Part shown: positions 26,557 to 34,700 of the stretch, in pieces
Layout of the letters: the number at the start of each line of letters is the position of its first letter
Numbering within the stretch: position 1 is the first letter of the stretch
Source of the DNA: Alistipes sp.
GTDB lineage: Bacteria > Bacteroidota > Bacteroidia > Bacteroidales > Rikenellaceae
DNA length: 63,889 nt
Assembly (NCBI GenBank): GCA_017630455.1
Contig: JAGBVG010000008.1
Location: forward strand, 1 to 63,889
Reading direction: 5' to 3'
Position numbers and translations under genes: made by a program
Notes under the pieces: model-generated
The model's database searches: none
What the model saw: only the letters and a program-made list of their open reading frames with translations
What the model was told of the DNA's origin: nothing

Positions 26557-28509
26557 ATGACAAATAGTAAATATCAGCTTCCAAAGGATGGTGGCCTTGT
26601 AAAGGACTTCGCACCAAAGGATATCATCCACCGCTACGAACGTATGGCAACACGTGTATTCGAGAGCGAGTACCACGGTGTGCAGTATGTTGCCGATGCT
26701 ATATGCCGTATGATACACACCCACGCCGAGAATGCCTCGGCACGTGATATCTACGAGGAGCTTCCGCCATTTGTATTGGGTCTCACCACAGGACAGACAC
26801 CACTGGGTCTCTACCGCGAGTTGGTGAAGCGTCACAAGGCGGGCGAGGTGTCATTCAAAAATGTGGCGGTGTACTCGTTAGATGAGTTCTACCCTATTAG
26901 CAACACCGACCAGCAGAGTCGTAACTTCCGTATCCACGACGAGTTTCTAAAGCATATCGACATCCTCCCAGAGAATGTGCATATCCCTGATGGCTCTATC
27001 TCGGAGCGTGAGATCTCGGAGTATTGCGCAGCATACGACAAGTCGATACGCAAGATCGACCTTATGATCATCGGCTTCGGCGAGCAGGGGCAGATAGGCT
27101 TCAACGAGCAGGGTTCGTATGCCAAGTCACACACACGCCTCGTGGAGCTTTCGCACAACTCACGTAAGACGCAGTCGGCACAATTCTTCGGTCTGGAAAA
27201 CACCCCAAAGATGGCTATCACAATGGGTATCGGCACCATTATGCGCGCGGATAAGATTGTGCTTATGGCGTGGGGCGAGGATAAGGCTACGGCCGTGAAG
27301 CAGATTGTCGAGGAGGAGATTTCAGATAAGGTGCCAGCGAGTCATCTGCAGGAGCATCCCAATATCGAGCTTGTTATCGACGAGACCGCTGCCGAGAAGC
27401 TCACACGCGAGCAGACACCTTGGCTGGTAGGACCTTGCGAGTGGACACCGAAATTTGTGCGCAAGGCTGTGGTATGGCTCTGCGGCATAGTGAATAAGCC
27501 TATCCTGAAGCTGACATACAAGGATTATATCGAAAATTCGTTGGGCGAGCTACTGGAGAAGTGCGGCACGTATGACAAGATCAACATCCGCGTCTTCAAC
27601 GACCTGCAGCACACCATCACAGGCTGGCCAGGCGGCAAGCCTAATGCCGACGACTCTACACGTCCGGCACCATCCTTGCCATACCCTAAGCGTGCACTGA
27701 TCTTCTCGCCACACCCCGATGACGATGTCATCTCGATGGGTGGTACGTTTATCCGCCTTGTGGAGCAGGGTCACGACGTTCACGTGGCATACCAGACCTC
27801 GGGCAACGTTGCTGTGCACGACGACGTGGTGCTTCAGAATATCGACACAGCGCGCGAGTTAGGTCTTGGCGACACCTTCAACGAGGTTAAGACGCTTATC
27901 GAGAATAAGCGTCGCGGAGAGCCCGAGCCACGCGGTTTGCTCAACATCAAGGGTGCGATACGTCGCGCGGAGGCTCGTGCCGCAGTGCGCTCGTTCGGTC
28001 TCAATCCCGATACCAACGCCCACTTCCTCAACCTTCCGTTCTACGAGACCGGAGGTATCAAGAAGGGTGATTTGACAGATGCCGATATCGACATCATTGT
28101 CAAGCTGTTGCGCGAGGTGCGTCCTCACCAGATATATGCCGCTGGCGACCTCGCCGATCCTCACGGCACACACCGCACCTGTATGGAGGCTATCCTTCAG
28201 GCGTTGGAGGTTACACAGGATGACGACTGGCGCGAGGAGTGCCATTTGTGGCTCTATCGCGGTGCGTGGATGGAGTGGAACTTGGGCCTTGTGGATATGG
28301 CAGTGCCACTCTCGCCAGATGAGATGCTCAAGAAGCGCCACGCCATCTACCGCCACCTCTCGCAGAAGGATATCGTGCCATTCCCAGGCAGCGACACCCG
28401 CGAGTTCTGGCAGCGTGCCGAGGAGCGCACACAGAATACTGCGAAGCTCTACGACAAGCTCGGTATGGCGGAGTATCAGGCAATAGAGGTGTTCGTTAAA
28501 ATGTTCTAA
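26557..28509 (+). CDS. Glucosamine-6-phosphate deaminase homologue fused to a PIG-L deacetylase domain
   Basis: Residues about 40-300 are a NagB-like domain and 365-640 a PIG-L/LmbE-type zinc deacetylase domain (SPHPDDDVISMGG near 385, DPHGTHR near 533). This two-domain form is common in Bacteroidetes. In the NagB domain the SLDEFYP loop is present, but the stretch that reads [10 protein letters not shown] in active enzymes is GEQGQIGFNE here (about 175-182). The catalytic Asp and His are thus both Gln, so deaminase activity is doubtful. The PIG-L motifs look intact, suggesting N-acetylglucosamine-type deacetylation. A second, canonical NagB follows 109 bp downstream. Confidence 0.88.
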   Translation: MTNSKYQLPKDGGLVKDFAPKDIIHRYERMATRVFESEYHGVQYVADAICRMIHTHAENASARDIYEELPPFVLGLTTGQTPLGLYRELVKRHKAGEVSFKNVAVYSLDEFYPISNTDQQSRNFRIHDEFLKHIDILPENVHIPDGSISEREISEYCAAYDKSIRKIDLMIIGFGEQGQIGFNEQGSYAKSHTRLVELSHNSRKTQSAQFFGLENTPKMAITMGIGTIMRADKIVLMAWGEDKATAVKQIVEEEISDKVPASHLQEHPNIELVIDETAAEKLTREQTPWLVGPCEWTPKFVRKAVVWLCGIVNKPILKLTYKDYIENSLGELLEKCGTYDKINIRVFNDLQHTITGWPGGKPNADDSTRPAPSLPYPKRALIFSPHPDDDVISMGGTFIRLVEQGHDVHVAYQTSGNVAVHDDVVLQNIDTARELGLGDTFNEVKTLIENKRRGEPEPRGLLNIKGAIRRAEARAAVRSFGLNPDTNAHFLNLPFYETGGIKKGDLTDADIDIIVKLLREVRPHQIYAAGDLADPHGTHRTCMEAILQALEVTQDDDWREECHLWLYRGAWMEWNLGLVDMAVPLSPDEMLKKRHAIYRHLSQKDIVPFPGSDTREFWQRAEERTQNTAKLYDKLGMAEYQAIEVFVKMF

Positions 28510-28520
28510 AAATGAGTAAT

Positions 28521-28593
28521 GAGTAATTAGTAATAATGTCGTCTCTTGAGACGATTTTAGAAATGGCGACAGCCATCGTATTACTAATTACTC
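28521..28593. other. Structured spacer between the two nagB homologues
   Basis: GAGTAATTAGTAAT (28521-28534) and ATTACTAATTACTC (28580-28593) are a perfect 14-bp inverted repeat. Enclosed are CGTCTC-TT-GAGACG and ATGGC-GACA-GCCAT hairpins, making a three-way junction shape. It may attenuate or process the dicistronic mRNA. The same ATTACTAATTACT words occur near 13365-13395. Confidence 0.5.
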
Positions 28594-28618
28594 ACTACTA
28601 ATTACTAATTATAATTTT

Positions 28619-29401
28619 ATGAGAGTAATTATTAAGGATACCACCCCTGAGGTGGCACAGTGGGCAGCACGTTATATCGTGGATGCCATCAATGCCAAGG
28701 CTACTAAGACCCCCGCGCCTTTTGTATTGGGACTCCCTACAGGTTCAACACCCCTTGAGACCTACAAGGAGCTTATCCGTCTACACAAAGCAGGTGAGGT
28801 GTCGTTTAAGAATGTAGTAACGTTCAATATGGACGAGTATATCGGTCTCGACGAGAAACACCCCGAGAGCTACCACTCGTTTATGTGGACCAATTTCTTC
28901 TCGCATATAGATATCCCTGCCGAGAATGTACATATCCTCAACGGCAATGCCGAGGATTTGGAGGCAGAGTGTGCGGCATACGAGGCTGCCATCGTTGCAG
29001 CCGGCGGCATAGACCTCTTTATGGGTGGTGTAGGCGAGGATGGACATATCGCTTTCAACGAGCCATTCTCATCGCTCCAGTCACGCACACGCATCAAGAC
29101 CCTGACTCCCGACACCATTGCTGTGAACTCACGATTCTTCGGCGGTGACATCTCTCAGGTGCCTACACAGGCCCTTACCGTAGGTGTTGCCACAATCCTC
29201 GATGCTCGCACGGTGTTGATTTTGGCTACGGGTGCCAAGAAGGCTCGCGCGTTGCGTCACGCCATCGAGGGTGGCTATAACCACCAGTGGACCCTCTCAG
29301 CGTTGCAGACGCACCCACGTGGCATCATCGTATGCGACGACAAGGCTGCCGAGGAGTTGCGCGTATCTACATATCGCTATTTCAAGAACTTGGAGGGTTA
29401 A
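28619..29401 (+). CDS. nagB: Glucosamine-6-phosphate deaminase
   Basis: It converts glucosamine-6-phosphate to fructose-6-phosphate and ammonia, the entry of amino sugars into glycolysis. At 260 residues it has the normal single-domain size. The catalytic motifs are intact: NMDEY (Asp), [13 protein letters not shown] near 139 (Asp, His, Glu) and SRTRIKTLT. It contrasts with the upstream fusion, whose equivalent positions are Gln. Together they suggest a unit for N-acetylglucosamine use, with the upstream gene supplying the deacetylase; this is inference. Confidence 0.96.
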   Translation: MRVIIKDTTPEVAQWAARYIVDAINAKATKTPAPFVLGLPTGSTPLETYKELIRLHKAGEVSFKNVVTFNMDEYIGLDEKHPESYHSFMWTNFFSHIDIPAENVHILNGNAEDLEAECAAYEAAIVAAGGIDLFMGGVGEDGHIAFNEPFSSLQSRTRIKTLTPDTIAVNSRFFGGDISQVPTQALTVGVATILDARTVLILATGAKKARALRHAIEGGYNHQWTLSALQTHPRGIIVCDDKAAEELRVSTYRYFKNLEG

Positions 29402-29428
29402 TATTGCGCTTTTTCGGGCTTAAAAAAT

Positions 29429-29462
29429 GGGCGAGAGAAATTTTCTCTCGCTCATTCTTTTA
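29429..29462 (+). terminator. Terminator of the nag unit overlapping the convergent gene's end
   Basis: GGGCGAGAGAAA and TTTCTCTCGCTC form a long stem followed by ATTCTTTTATTT. It overlaps the stop codon (29452-29454) of the convergent phosphoesterase and may serve both directions. Confidence 0.75.
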
Positions 29463-30594
29463 TTTCACTCTTTATGTCGATAACCCATATCTCGCTTTGA
29501 GTACCGATGCGGAAGGGTGGTCCCCATAGTGATAGACCACTCGACACTATTACGTGGCAACTATCGCCCCATTTACGATAGCCGTGGCTATGCCCATACA
29601 TAGCATCCGTAAGCCAGCTAAGTGGCCATATCTGTCCGCGGTGTGTATGGCCCGAGAGGTGGAGGTCGGAGTGTGAGGCAATCTTCATCATCTCGTTAAA
29701 CGATGCGTCGGCATCTCGCATAACACTCTTTGGTTGGTGGTCAAGAACAACGACAAAATCTTGCTCCTCGCACTGCGCAACAAGCTCCTCGAGAGGTGTT
29801 CTGTTTCGGTTCATCCTATCATCGCGACCGATGATTGATATACCAGAAGGTAGCCGCGCCACATCATCACGCAGTAGATGGATGTTGCTCGTTGAGAGAT
29901 ACTCCTCTACGGCATCTATACCGCTGATATACTCGTGATTACCCGCACACATATATATGCCATCACGAGCCATCACACGACTAAACTCCTCACACATATC
30001 TTCTTCAGCAACGGGTTTTATACTATTGTCGATAAGATCGCCTGCGATGACCACAACATCTGGCTGTTGTCTATTTATCAGCTCGATGTAACGTGCCAGG
30101 TCACGGCGTGTGGTGCCATATCCGAGGTGGATATCGCTCGCCATAACTATGCGGTAGTTATCCCTATCAAGGCACCTATCTGTCGTAATCTCCAGATGCT
30201 CGACACGAGGGTTACGGTAGTTGATATATCCGAAAACAAGCAGTAGCAGTGTCGCTCCAAGCGCGTAGAGCGTACCATATTGAAATGTGGGGCAGAGGAG
30301 CTTTATAACATCCGCAACGATGAGCAGCATCACGGCATATAGCAGAAAGACAAGCCACGCTGAGCCTATGCCGAAGAGTGTTTGTGTGAGAGGTGTCGGG
30401 AGATTGGCATTGCGCAGAGCAAACGACACGAAGAGCGATGTCGCTACCACCGTAAAGAGTAAAATAAAGCCTATGCGCAGCCATAGTGGTTGTTGTGCCA
30501 CAAGCTGCCATAGGCGTATGAAAAGGTATGTATTACCTCCTATGTATAGAGCTAAAAGTGTGATGCCTGCCCAAATCATATCGCTAATAATCAA
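29452..30594 (-). CDS. Membrane-anchored metallophosphoesterase (YkuE-like)
   Basis: Four hydrophobic segments in the first 125 residues anchor a calcineurin-like phosphoesterase domain. Metal ligands are in ASDIHLG, AGDLID, AGNHEY and LSGHTHRGQ, all intact. Related enzymes such as YkuE/LpxH-like proteins act on phospholipid or sugar phosphates; the substrate here is unknown. It is 33 bp downstream of the CCA-adding enzyme gene and probably the last gene of the pdxJ-cca unit. Confidence 0.88.
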   Translation of the reverse strand: MIISDMIWAGITLLALYIGGNTYLFIRLWQLVAQQPLWLRIGFILLFTVVATSLFVSFALRNANLPTPLTQTLFGIGSAWLVFLLYAVMLLIVADVIKLLCPTFQYGTLYALGATLLLLVFGYINYRNPRVEHLEITTDRCLDRDNYRIVMASDIHLGYGTTRRDLARYIELINRQQPDVVVIAGDLIDNSIKPVAEEDMCEEFSRVMARDGIYMCAGNHEYISGIDAVEEYLSTSNIHLLRDDVARLPSGISIIGRDDRMNRNRTPLEELVAQCEEQDFVVVLDHQPKSVMRDADASFNEMMKIASHSDLHLSGHTHRGQIWPLSWLTDAMYGHSHGYRKWGDSCHVIVSSGLSLWGPPFRIGTQSEIWVIDIKSEIKE

Positions 30595-30627
30595 TATATT
30601 ATGTTGTAACGAGGCAAAAGCACACTT

Positions 30628-32028
30628 CTACTTACGGGGCATAAGACCGCGTTTAGCAGCCTCCTCCTCCATAAGCGCGTAGGCAGCGTCGTAGTCGTTC
30701 GGAATAACGCCGTCGAGGATGGCATTCTTGATAACCTCCTTTATCTCGCCAATGACGTTTGATGGCGGGATATCGTAGGTCTTCATAATGATATCGCCAG
30801 TGATAGGTGGCTGGAAGTTACGCACCCTGTCACGCTCCTCCAGGTCGCGCATCTTGCTACGCACAAGCTCGAAATTCTTGAGGAATAGGCGCACCTTATT
30901 ATCATTTCCCGAGGTGATATCTGCCTCGCAGAGAGTCATCAACTTATCAATGTCATCACCCGCCTCGAAGAGCAAGCGGCGCACCGCAGAGTCGGTAACC
31001 ATATCCTCCGATAGGACAATGGGGCGCATATGCAGGAAGACCATCTTCTGCACAAAGCGCATAGGCTCGTTCAGAGGCAGACGCATACGGCGGAAAATCT
31101 GAGGTACCATCTTCGATCCCACAGCCTCGTGCTGGTGAAATGTCCAGCCCTGACGCGCATCGTAGCTCTTGGTTATCGGCTTGCCGATGTCGTGCAGCAG
31201 TGCCGCCCAGCGAAGCCAAAGGTCGTCGCTGTGACGGGCAAGATTGTCGAGGACCTTCATCGTATGCTCGAAGTTATCCTTATGCCCGTGCTTGCCGCGA
31301 CGCTCCACGCCAGCCATATTATCCAACTCCGGGAGTATGTGTTTCAGAAGGCCTGTAGAACGCATCAGCGACAGACCTATAGAGGGCACTGGAGACTCCA
31401 TTATCTTATTGAGCTCCACGATGATACGCTCCTTAGTAATGATCTTTATGCGATCTGCCTGACGACATATACCCTCGTAGGTCTCGTCGTCGATATCGAA
31501 GCCGAGCTGCGAGGCAAATCTCACGGCGCGCATCATACGCAACGGGTCGTCGGAGAAGGTTCTATCGGGTTCGCAAGGGGTGCGGATTATGCAATCCTCC
31601 AAATCCTCCATACCACCAAAAGGATCGACCAACTCGCCAAACCTCACGCCATTGAGCGACCACGCCATAGCGTTGATAGTGAAGTCTCTGCGACGCTGAT
31701 CATCCTCCAAAGTTCCCGGCTCCACCTGTGGATTTCGCGACTCGGGAGTGTAGCTCTCGCGGCGCGCACCCACAAACTCCACCTCCGTGTCGTGCCAACG
31801 CAACATCGCCGTGCCGTATGTCTTGAAAATCGTGACCTTGGCGTTTAGCTCCTTAGCTAACTCCTCGGCGACGGCAACACCGCTTCCCACTACCACGACA
31901 TCAATATCCGATGACGGGCGGTGAAGATAGTAGTCGCGGACGTAGCCTCCCACGGCATACGCCTCGACACCCATACGGTCGACGACACGTGTTATATGTT
32001 TAAATATAGGATGCTTTAGCGGATTCAT
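30628..32028 (-). CDS. cca: CCA tRNA nucleotidyltransferase with HD domain
   Basis: It adds or repairs the 3' CCA of tRNAs; the tRNA-Ser in this window lacks an encoded CCA and would need it. Residues 1-160 form the class II nucleotidyltransferase head (YAVGGYVRDYYL, then DIDVVV with the metal Asp pair). The RNA-binding region RRRDFTINAMAW follows, and an HD hydrolase motif (ALLHDIGKP) lies near 275. The 466-residue length suits the HD-containing bacterial type. It begins on the base after the pdxJ stop codon, indicating translational coupling. Confidence 0.95.
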   Translation of the reverse strand: MNPLKHPIFKHITRVVDRMGVEAYAVGGYVRDYYLHRPSSDIDVVVVGSGVAVAEELAKELNAKVTIFKTYGTAMLRWHDTEVEFVGARRESYTPESRNPQVEPGTLEDDQRRRDFTINAMAWSLNGVRFGELVDPFGGMEDLEDCIIRTPCEPDRTFSDDPLRMMRAVRFASQLGFDIDDETYEGICRQADRIKIITKERIIVELNKIMESPVPSIGLSLMRSTGLLKHILPELDNMAGVERRGKHGHKDNFEHTMKVLDNLARHSDDLWLRWAALLHDIGKPITKSYDARQGWTFHQHEAVGSKMVPQIFRRMRLPLNEPMRFVQKMVFLHMRPIVLSEDMVTDSAVRRLLFEAGDDIDKLMTLCEADITSGNDNKVRLFLKNFELVRSKMRDLEERDRVRNFQPPITGDIIMKTYDIPPSNVIGEIKEVIKNAILDGVIPNDYDAAYALMEEEAAKRGLMPRK

Positions 32029-32763
32029 CTACTTCTCGTCATTGTGTGCGCGGCGTATGCAACGCTGATATATCTCCACGGTATTCTCCAAGCCCCAGTA
32101 GAGCGCATCGCTGATGAGAGCGTGACCGATAGAGACCTCATCAACCCACGGAATACGCTCGATGAAGTATTGCAAATTCTCGGTATTGAGGTCGTGACCA
32201 GCATTTAGACCGAGACCTACGCGACGTGCCTCCTCAGCCGCTGCTACGTATGGCTCGATCGCCTTCTCGCGATTCTCGGCATAACCTGCAGCATAAGCCT
32301 CGGTATATAGCTCCACGCGGTCAGCACCACACTCCTTAGCTGCCGTAACCATCTCTACTACAGGATCTACGAAGATCGACACACGGATGCCCGCCTTGTG
32401 GAATCTGTCGGCCATAGCCTTCAGGAAATCGCGATGCTTGATGGTGTCCCAACCTGCCGATGAGGTGATGGCATCCTCGGCATCAGGGACAAGAGTCACC
32501 TGCGCTGGGCGTACCTCCTCGACAAGCTCACAGAAGCTCTCGATAGGATTACCCTCGACATTCAACTCGGTGCGAATATTAGCCTTGAGCTCGCGAACAT
32601 CCGAGTAGCGAATATGGCGTGCATCGGGGCGCGGATGTACGGTGATACCATCTGAACCAAAATCCTCAATATCCAAAGCCGCCTTGAGAAGATTAGGGAT
32701 ATTTCCGCCGCGCGAATTGCGCACAACGGCAATCTTATTGATATTTACACTTAACTTTGTCAT
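32029..32763 (-). CDS. pdxJ: Pyridoxine 5'-phosphate synthase
   Basis: It condenses 1-deoxyxylulose-5-phosphate and aminoacetone phosphate to pyridoxine phosphate in the DXP-dependent vitamin B6 pathway. Typical motifs are KLSVNINKIA (start), GITVHPRPDARHI, and ELYTEAYA and GHDLN for the phosphate site. The length of 244 is standard. It is divergent from nadK with a 53-bp shared promoter region and directly followed by cca. Confidence 0.96.
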   Translation of the reverse strand: MTKLSVNINKIAVVRNSRGGNIPNLLKAALDIEDFGSDGITVHPRPDARHIRYSDVRELKANIRTELNVEGNPIESFCELVEEVRPAQVTLVPDAEDAITSSAGWDTIKHRDFLKAMADRFHKAGIRVSIFVDPVVEMVTAAKECGADRVELYTEAYAAGYAENREKAIEPYVAAAEEARRVGLGLNAGHDLNTENLQYFIERIPWVDEVSIGHALISDALYWGLENTVEIYQRCIRRAHNDEK

Positions 32764-32771
32764 AATTTCAT

Positions 32772-32793
32772 TATCTTTGCAAAAGCAAAGTTA
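32772..32793. promoter_or_regulatory. Mirror-image -7 boxes between pdxJ and nadK
   Basis: TATCTTTG (32772-32779, plus strand) and CAAAGTTA (32786-32793; TAACTTTG on minus) stand 6 bp apart around AAAAG-like sequence, forming a partial palindrome CTTTGC-AAAA-GCAAAG. Each fits the -7 consensus for one of the divergent genes. Confidence 0.55.
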
Positions 32794-32816
32794 CGAATAT
32801 TTTTCTTTTCTACGCT

Positions 32817-33686
32817 ATGAACATTATACTTTTTTCGCGCAAGCAGGTAAACCACAACCCCGAGCAACTGAGAACTCTCTTTGCGACAATGCAGCGTCTT
32901 GGTCTCAACTACACTATAAATGAGGACTTTGCGGCTGTTGCAGAGAATCTTCTCGACATTACGATACCTCGCGACAGAAGATACGACAGGTGCGCCCAAG
33001 CCACCGACTCGGATGTTATGATTCCATATGGCGGCGATGGAACACTCCTCGAGGCGGTACAGCTTCTACCAAATAGCGAAATACCTGTGGTGGGCATCAA
33101 CTGCGGCCGCCTGGGCTACCTCACCGCAGACAACGGAGAGGGAATCGAGGAGCTGCTGGAGCGCATAGCAAAGGGAAATATATCATACCAGCAACGCGAT
33201 ATGCTCTGCGTCACGGGAGACTTTGACTATGGCGAGAAATGTATAGCCCTCAACGAGGTGGCTGTACATCGCCACGGCGCAACGATGATATCCATTGAGA
33301 CCTTCGTTGACGACAACCGCATAGCCACATACCACGGCGACGGACTCGTAATCTCCACACCCACAGGCTCTACGGCATACTCCCTCTCGGCTGGAGGACC
33401 CGTGGTCGACCCGATGTGTAACTGCTTTATCCTCTCGCCTATTGCGCCCCACAACCTGACGATGCGCCCTGTTGTCGTACCCAACAACATCGCCATAACC
33501 CTGCGTCTGCACTCGCGTGGCGGCGAGGCATTTCTCTCAGCCGACAACCACACCTACAGCCTCAAAGATGGTGCTACAATACACCTCAAACGCGCCGAGG
33601 AGCAACTAATTTTGGCAACTCCGCATAATAATACGTTCTACGACACGTTAAGAGAGAAGATGATGTGGGGCGTGGACAATCGCTAA
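32817..33686 (+). CDS. nadK: NAD kinase
   Basis: It phosphorylates NAD to NADP. The family signature GGDGTLLEA is near residue 73, with NEVAVHR and TGSTAYSLSAGGP completing the NAD site. At 289 residues it is typical. Its TAA stop codon is the first triplet of a 129-bp hairpin element (33684-33812). Confidence 0.97.
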   Translation: MNIILFSRKQVNHNPEQLRTLFATMQRLGLNYTINEDFAAVAENLLDITIPRDRRYDRCAQATDSDVMIPYGGDGTLLEAVQLLPNSEIPVVGINCGRLGYLTADNGEGIEELLERIAKGNISYQQRDMLCVTGDFDYGEKCIALNEVAVHRHGATMISIETFVDDNRIATYHGDGLVISTPTGSTAYSLSAGGPVVDPMCNCFILSPIAPHNLTMRPVVVPNNIAITLRLHSRGGEAFLSADNHTYSLKDGATIHLKRAEEQLILATPHNNTFYDTLREKMMWGVDNR

Positions 33687-33812
33687 TTTCTTGTGATAAG
33701 AGGCCATCTACAACCGCTAACGAATTATCTCAGCAATAGGCAGTACACCAAGTACAGTCCATCGCTTCGAAATTCGCCGAGCGTTGTATCTAACCTCTTC
33801 TAACAAGAAATT
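33684..33812 (+). repeat. 130-bp hairpin element at the nadK stop codon (E)
   Basis: It begins TAATTTCTTGTGATAAGAGG, TAA being the nadK stop codon, and ends CCTCTTCTAACAAGAAATT. The arms include CCGCTAACGAATTATCTCAG and CGCTTCGAAATTCGCCGAGC, shared with copy D2 9 kb away; the apex is GTAC-ACCAA-GTAC. It is a single unit, on the plus strand, in the same orientation to its gene as the other four. The rest of the gap before uppS (33813-33972) holds only a promoter. Confidence 0.85.
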
Positions 33813-33911
33813 TGGTCATTGCGGCGGAGTTGGGTCAATTGTATATACATCTGATATTCAACTATTTACAATAAGGCTACACGCGTGCGTGAAAAATTTG
33901 TCGTCCCACAA

Positions 33912-33943
33912 TTGTGATTTGTGAATTTTAATGCTTACATTTG
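33912..33943 (+). promoter_or_regulatory. Promoter of the uppS-bamA-ompH unit
   Basis: TTG (33912-33914) and TACATTTG (33936-33943) are spaced by 21 bp, about 30 bp before the uppS start. Confidence 0.6.
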
Positions 33944-33972
33944 CAAGTTATTATACCCCATAACAAACGAAT

Positions 33973-34695
33973 ATGAACAGAGTAAAAGCCATACCTACAC
34001 ACGTCGCCATAATAATGGACGGCAATGGCCGCTGGGCTAAGCAGCGCGGCAAGGAGCGCTCCGAGGGACACTTCGCAGGTGTTGCATCGGTACGTGCTGC
34101 GGTGCGAGCTGCGGTGCGCAACGGAGTGAAATGGCTTACGCTCTACGCCTTCTCTACGGAGAACTGGGGACGCCCCATCCAAGAGGTGGAGGCAATTATG
34201 GAGCTCTTCTGCCGCACCGTGGTGGGTGAGGGAGATGAGTTGGCACGTCAGGGAGTCAGGGTGAAGATTATGGGCGAGCACACCCACTTCTCACCATCGG
34301 TAATCGAGATGATAGAGCGCATCGAGAATACCACGGTCGGGGGCGATAAACTCACCCTCGTCTTGGCATTCAACTACTCGTCACGTCGTGAGATTATGCT
34401 CGCGGCGCAGCAGCTTGCCAAGCGCGTGGCCGAGGGAGAGATGAGCGCGGAGGAGATCACCGAGGAGAGTATCTCTTCGGCACTTATGACCTCCGAGATT
34501 CCCGATCCCGACTTCATAATCCGCACCAGCGGCGAGTGTCGCCTCAGCAACTTCCTGCTGTGGCAGGCATCGTATGCCGAGTTCTACTTCCCCGAGGTTC
34601 TATGGCCCGATTTCGATGAGACAGAGTTTGACAAGGCGTTGGAGGTATATGCCGAGCGTGACAGACGCTACGGATTAGTGACCGAAGAAAGTTAA
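33973..34695 (+). CDS. uppS: Isoprenyl (undecaprenyl) diphosphate synthase
   Basis: This cis-prenyltransferase makes the undecaprenyl carrier of peptidoglycan and O-antigen synthesis. MDGNGRWA near residue 15 contains the catalytic Asp, GHFAG and SRREI follow, and RTSGECRLSNFLLWQ and AEFYFPE form the conserved C-terminal block. At 240 residues the length is typical. It is 5 bp upstream of bamA, the usual Bacteroidales order. Confidence 0.96.
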   Translation: MNRVKAIPTHVAIIMDGNGRWAKQRGKERSEGHFAGVASVRAAVRAAVRNGVKWLTLYAFSTENWGRPIQEVEAIMELFCRTVVGEGDELARQGVRVKIMGEHTHFSPSVIEMIERIENTTVGGDKLTLVLAFNYSSRREIMLAAQQLAKRVAEGEMSAEEITEESISSALMTSEIPDPDFIIRTSGECRLSNFLLWQASYAEFYFPEVLWPDFDETEFDKALEVYAERDRRYGLVTEES

Positions 34696-34700
34696 TAAGA

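Noticed and set aside
28619-29401. The two nagB homologues as a recent tandem duplication
   Set aside because: Their sequences are clearly diverged and belong to different subfamilies.
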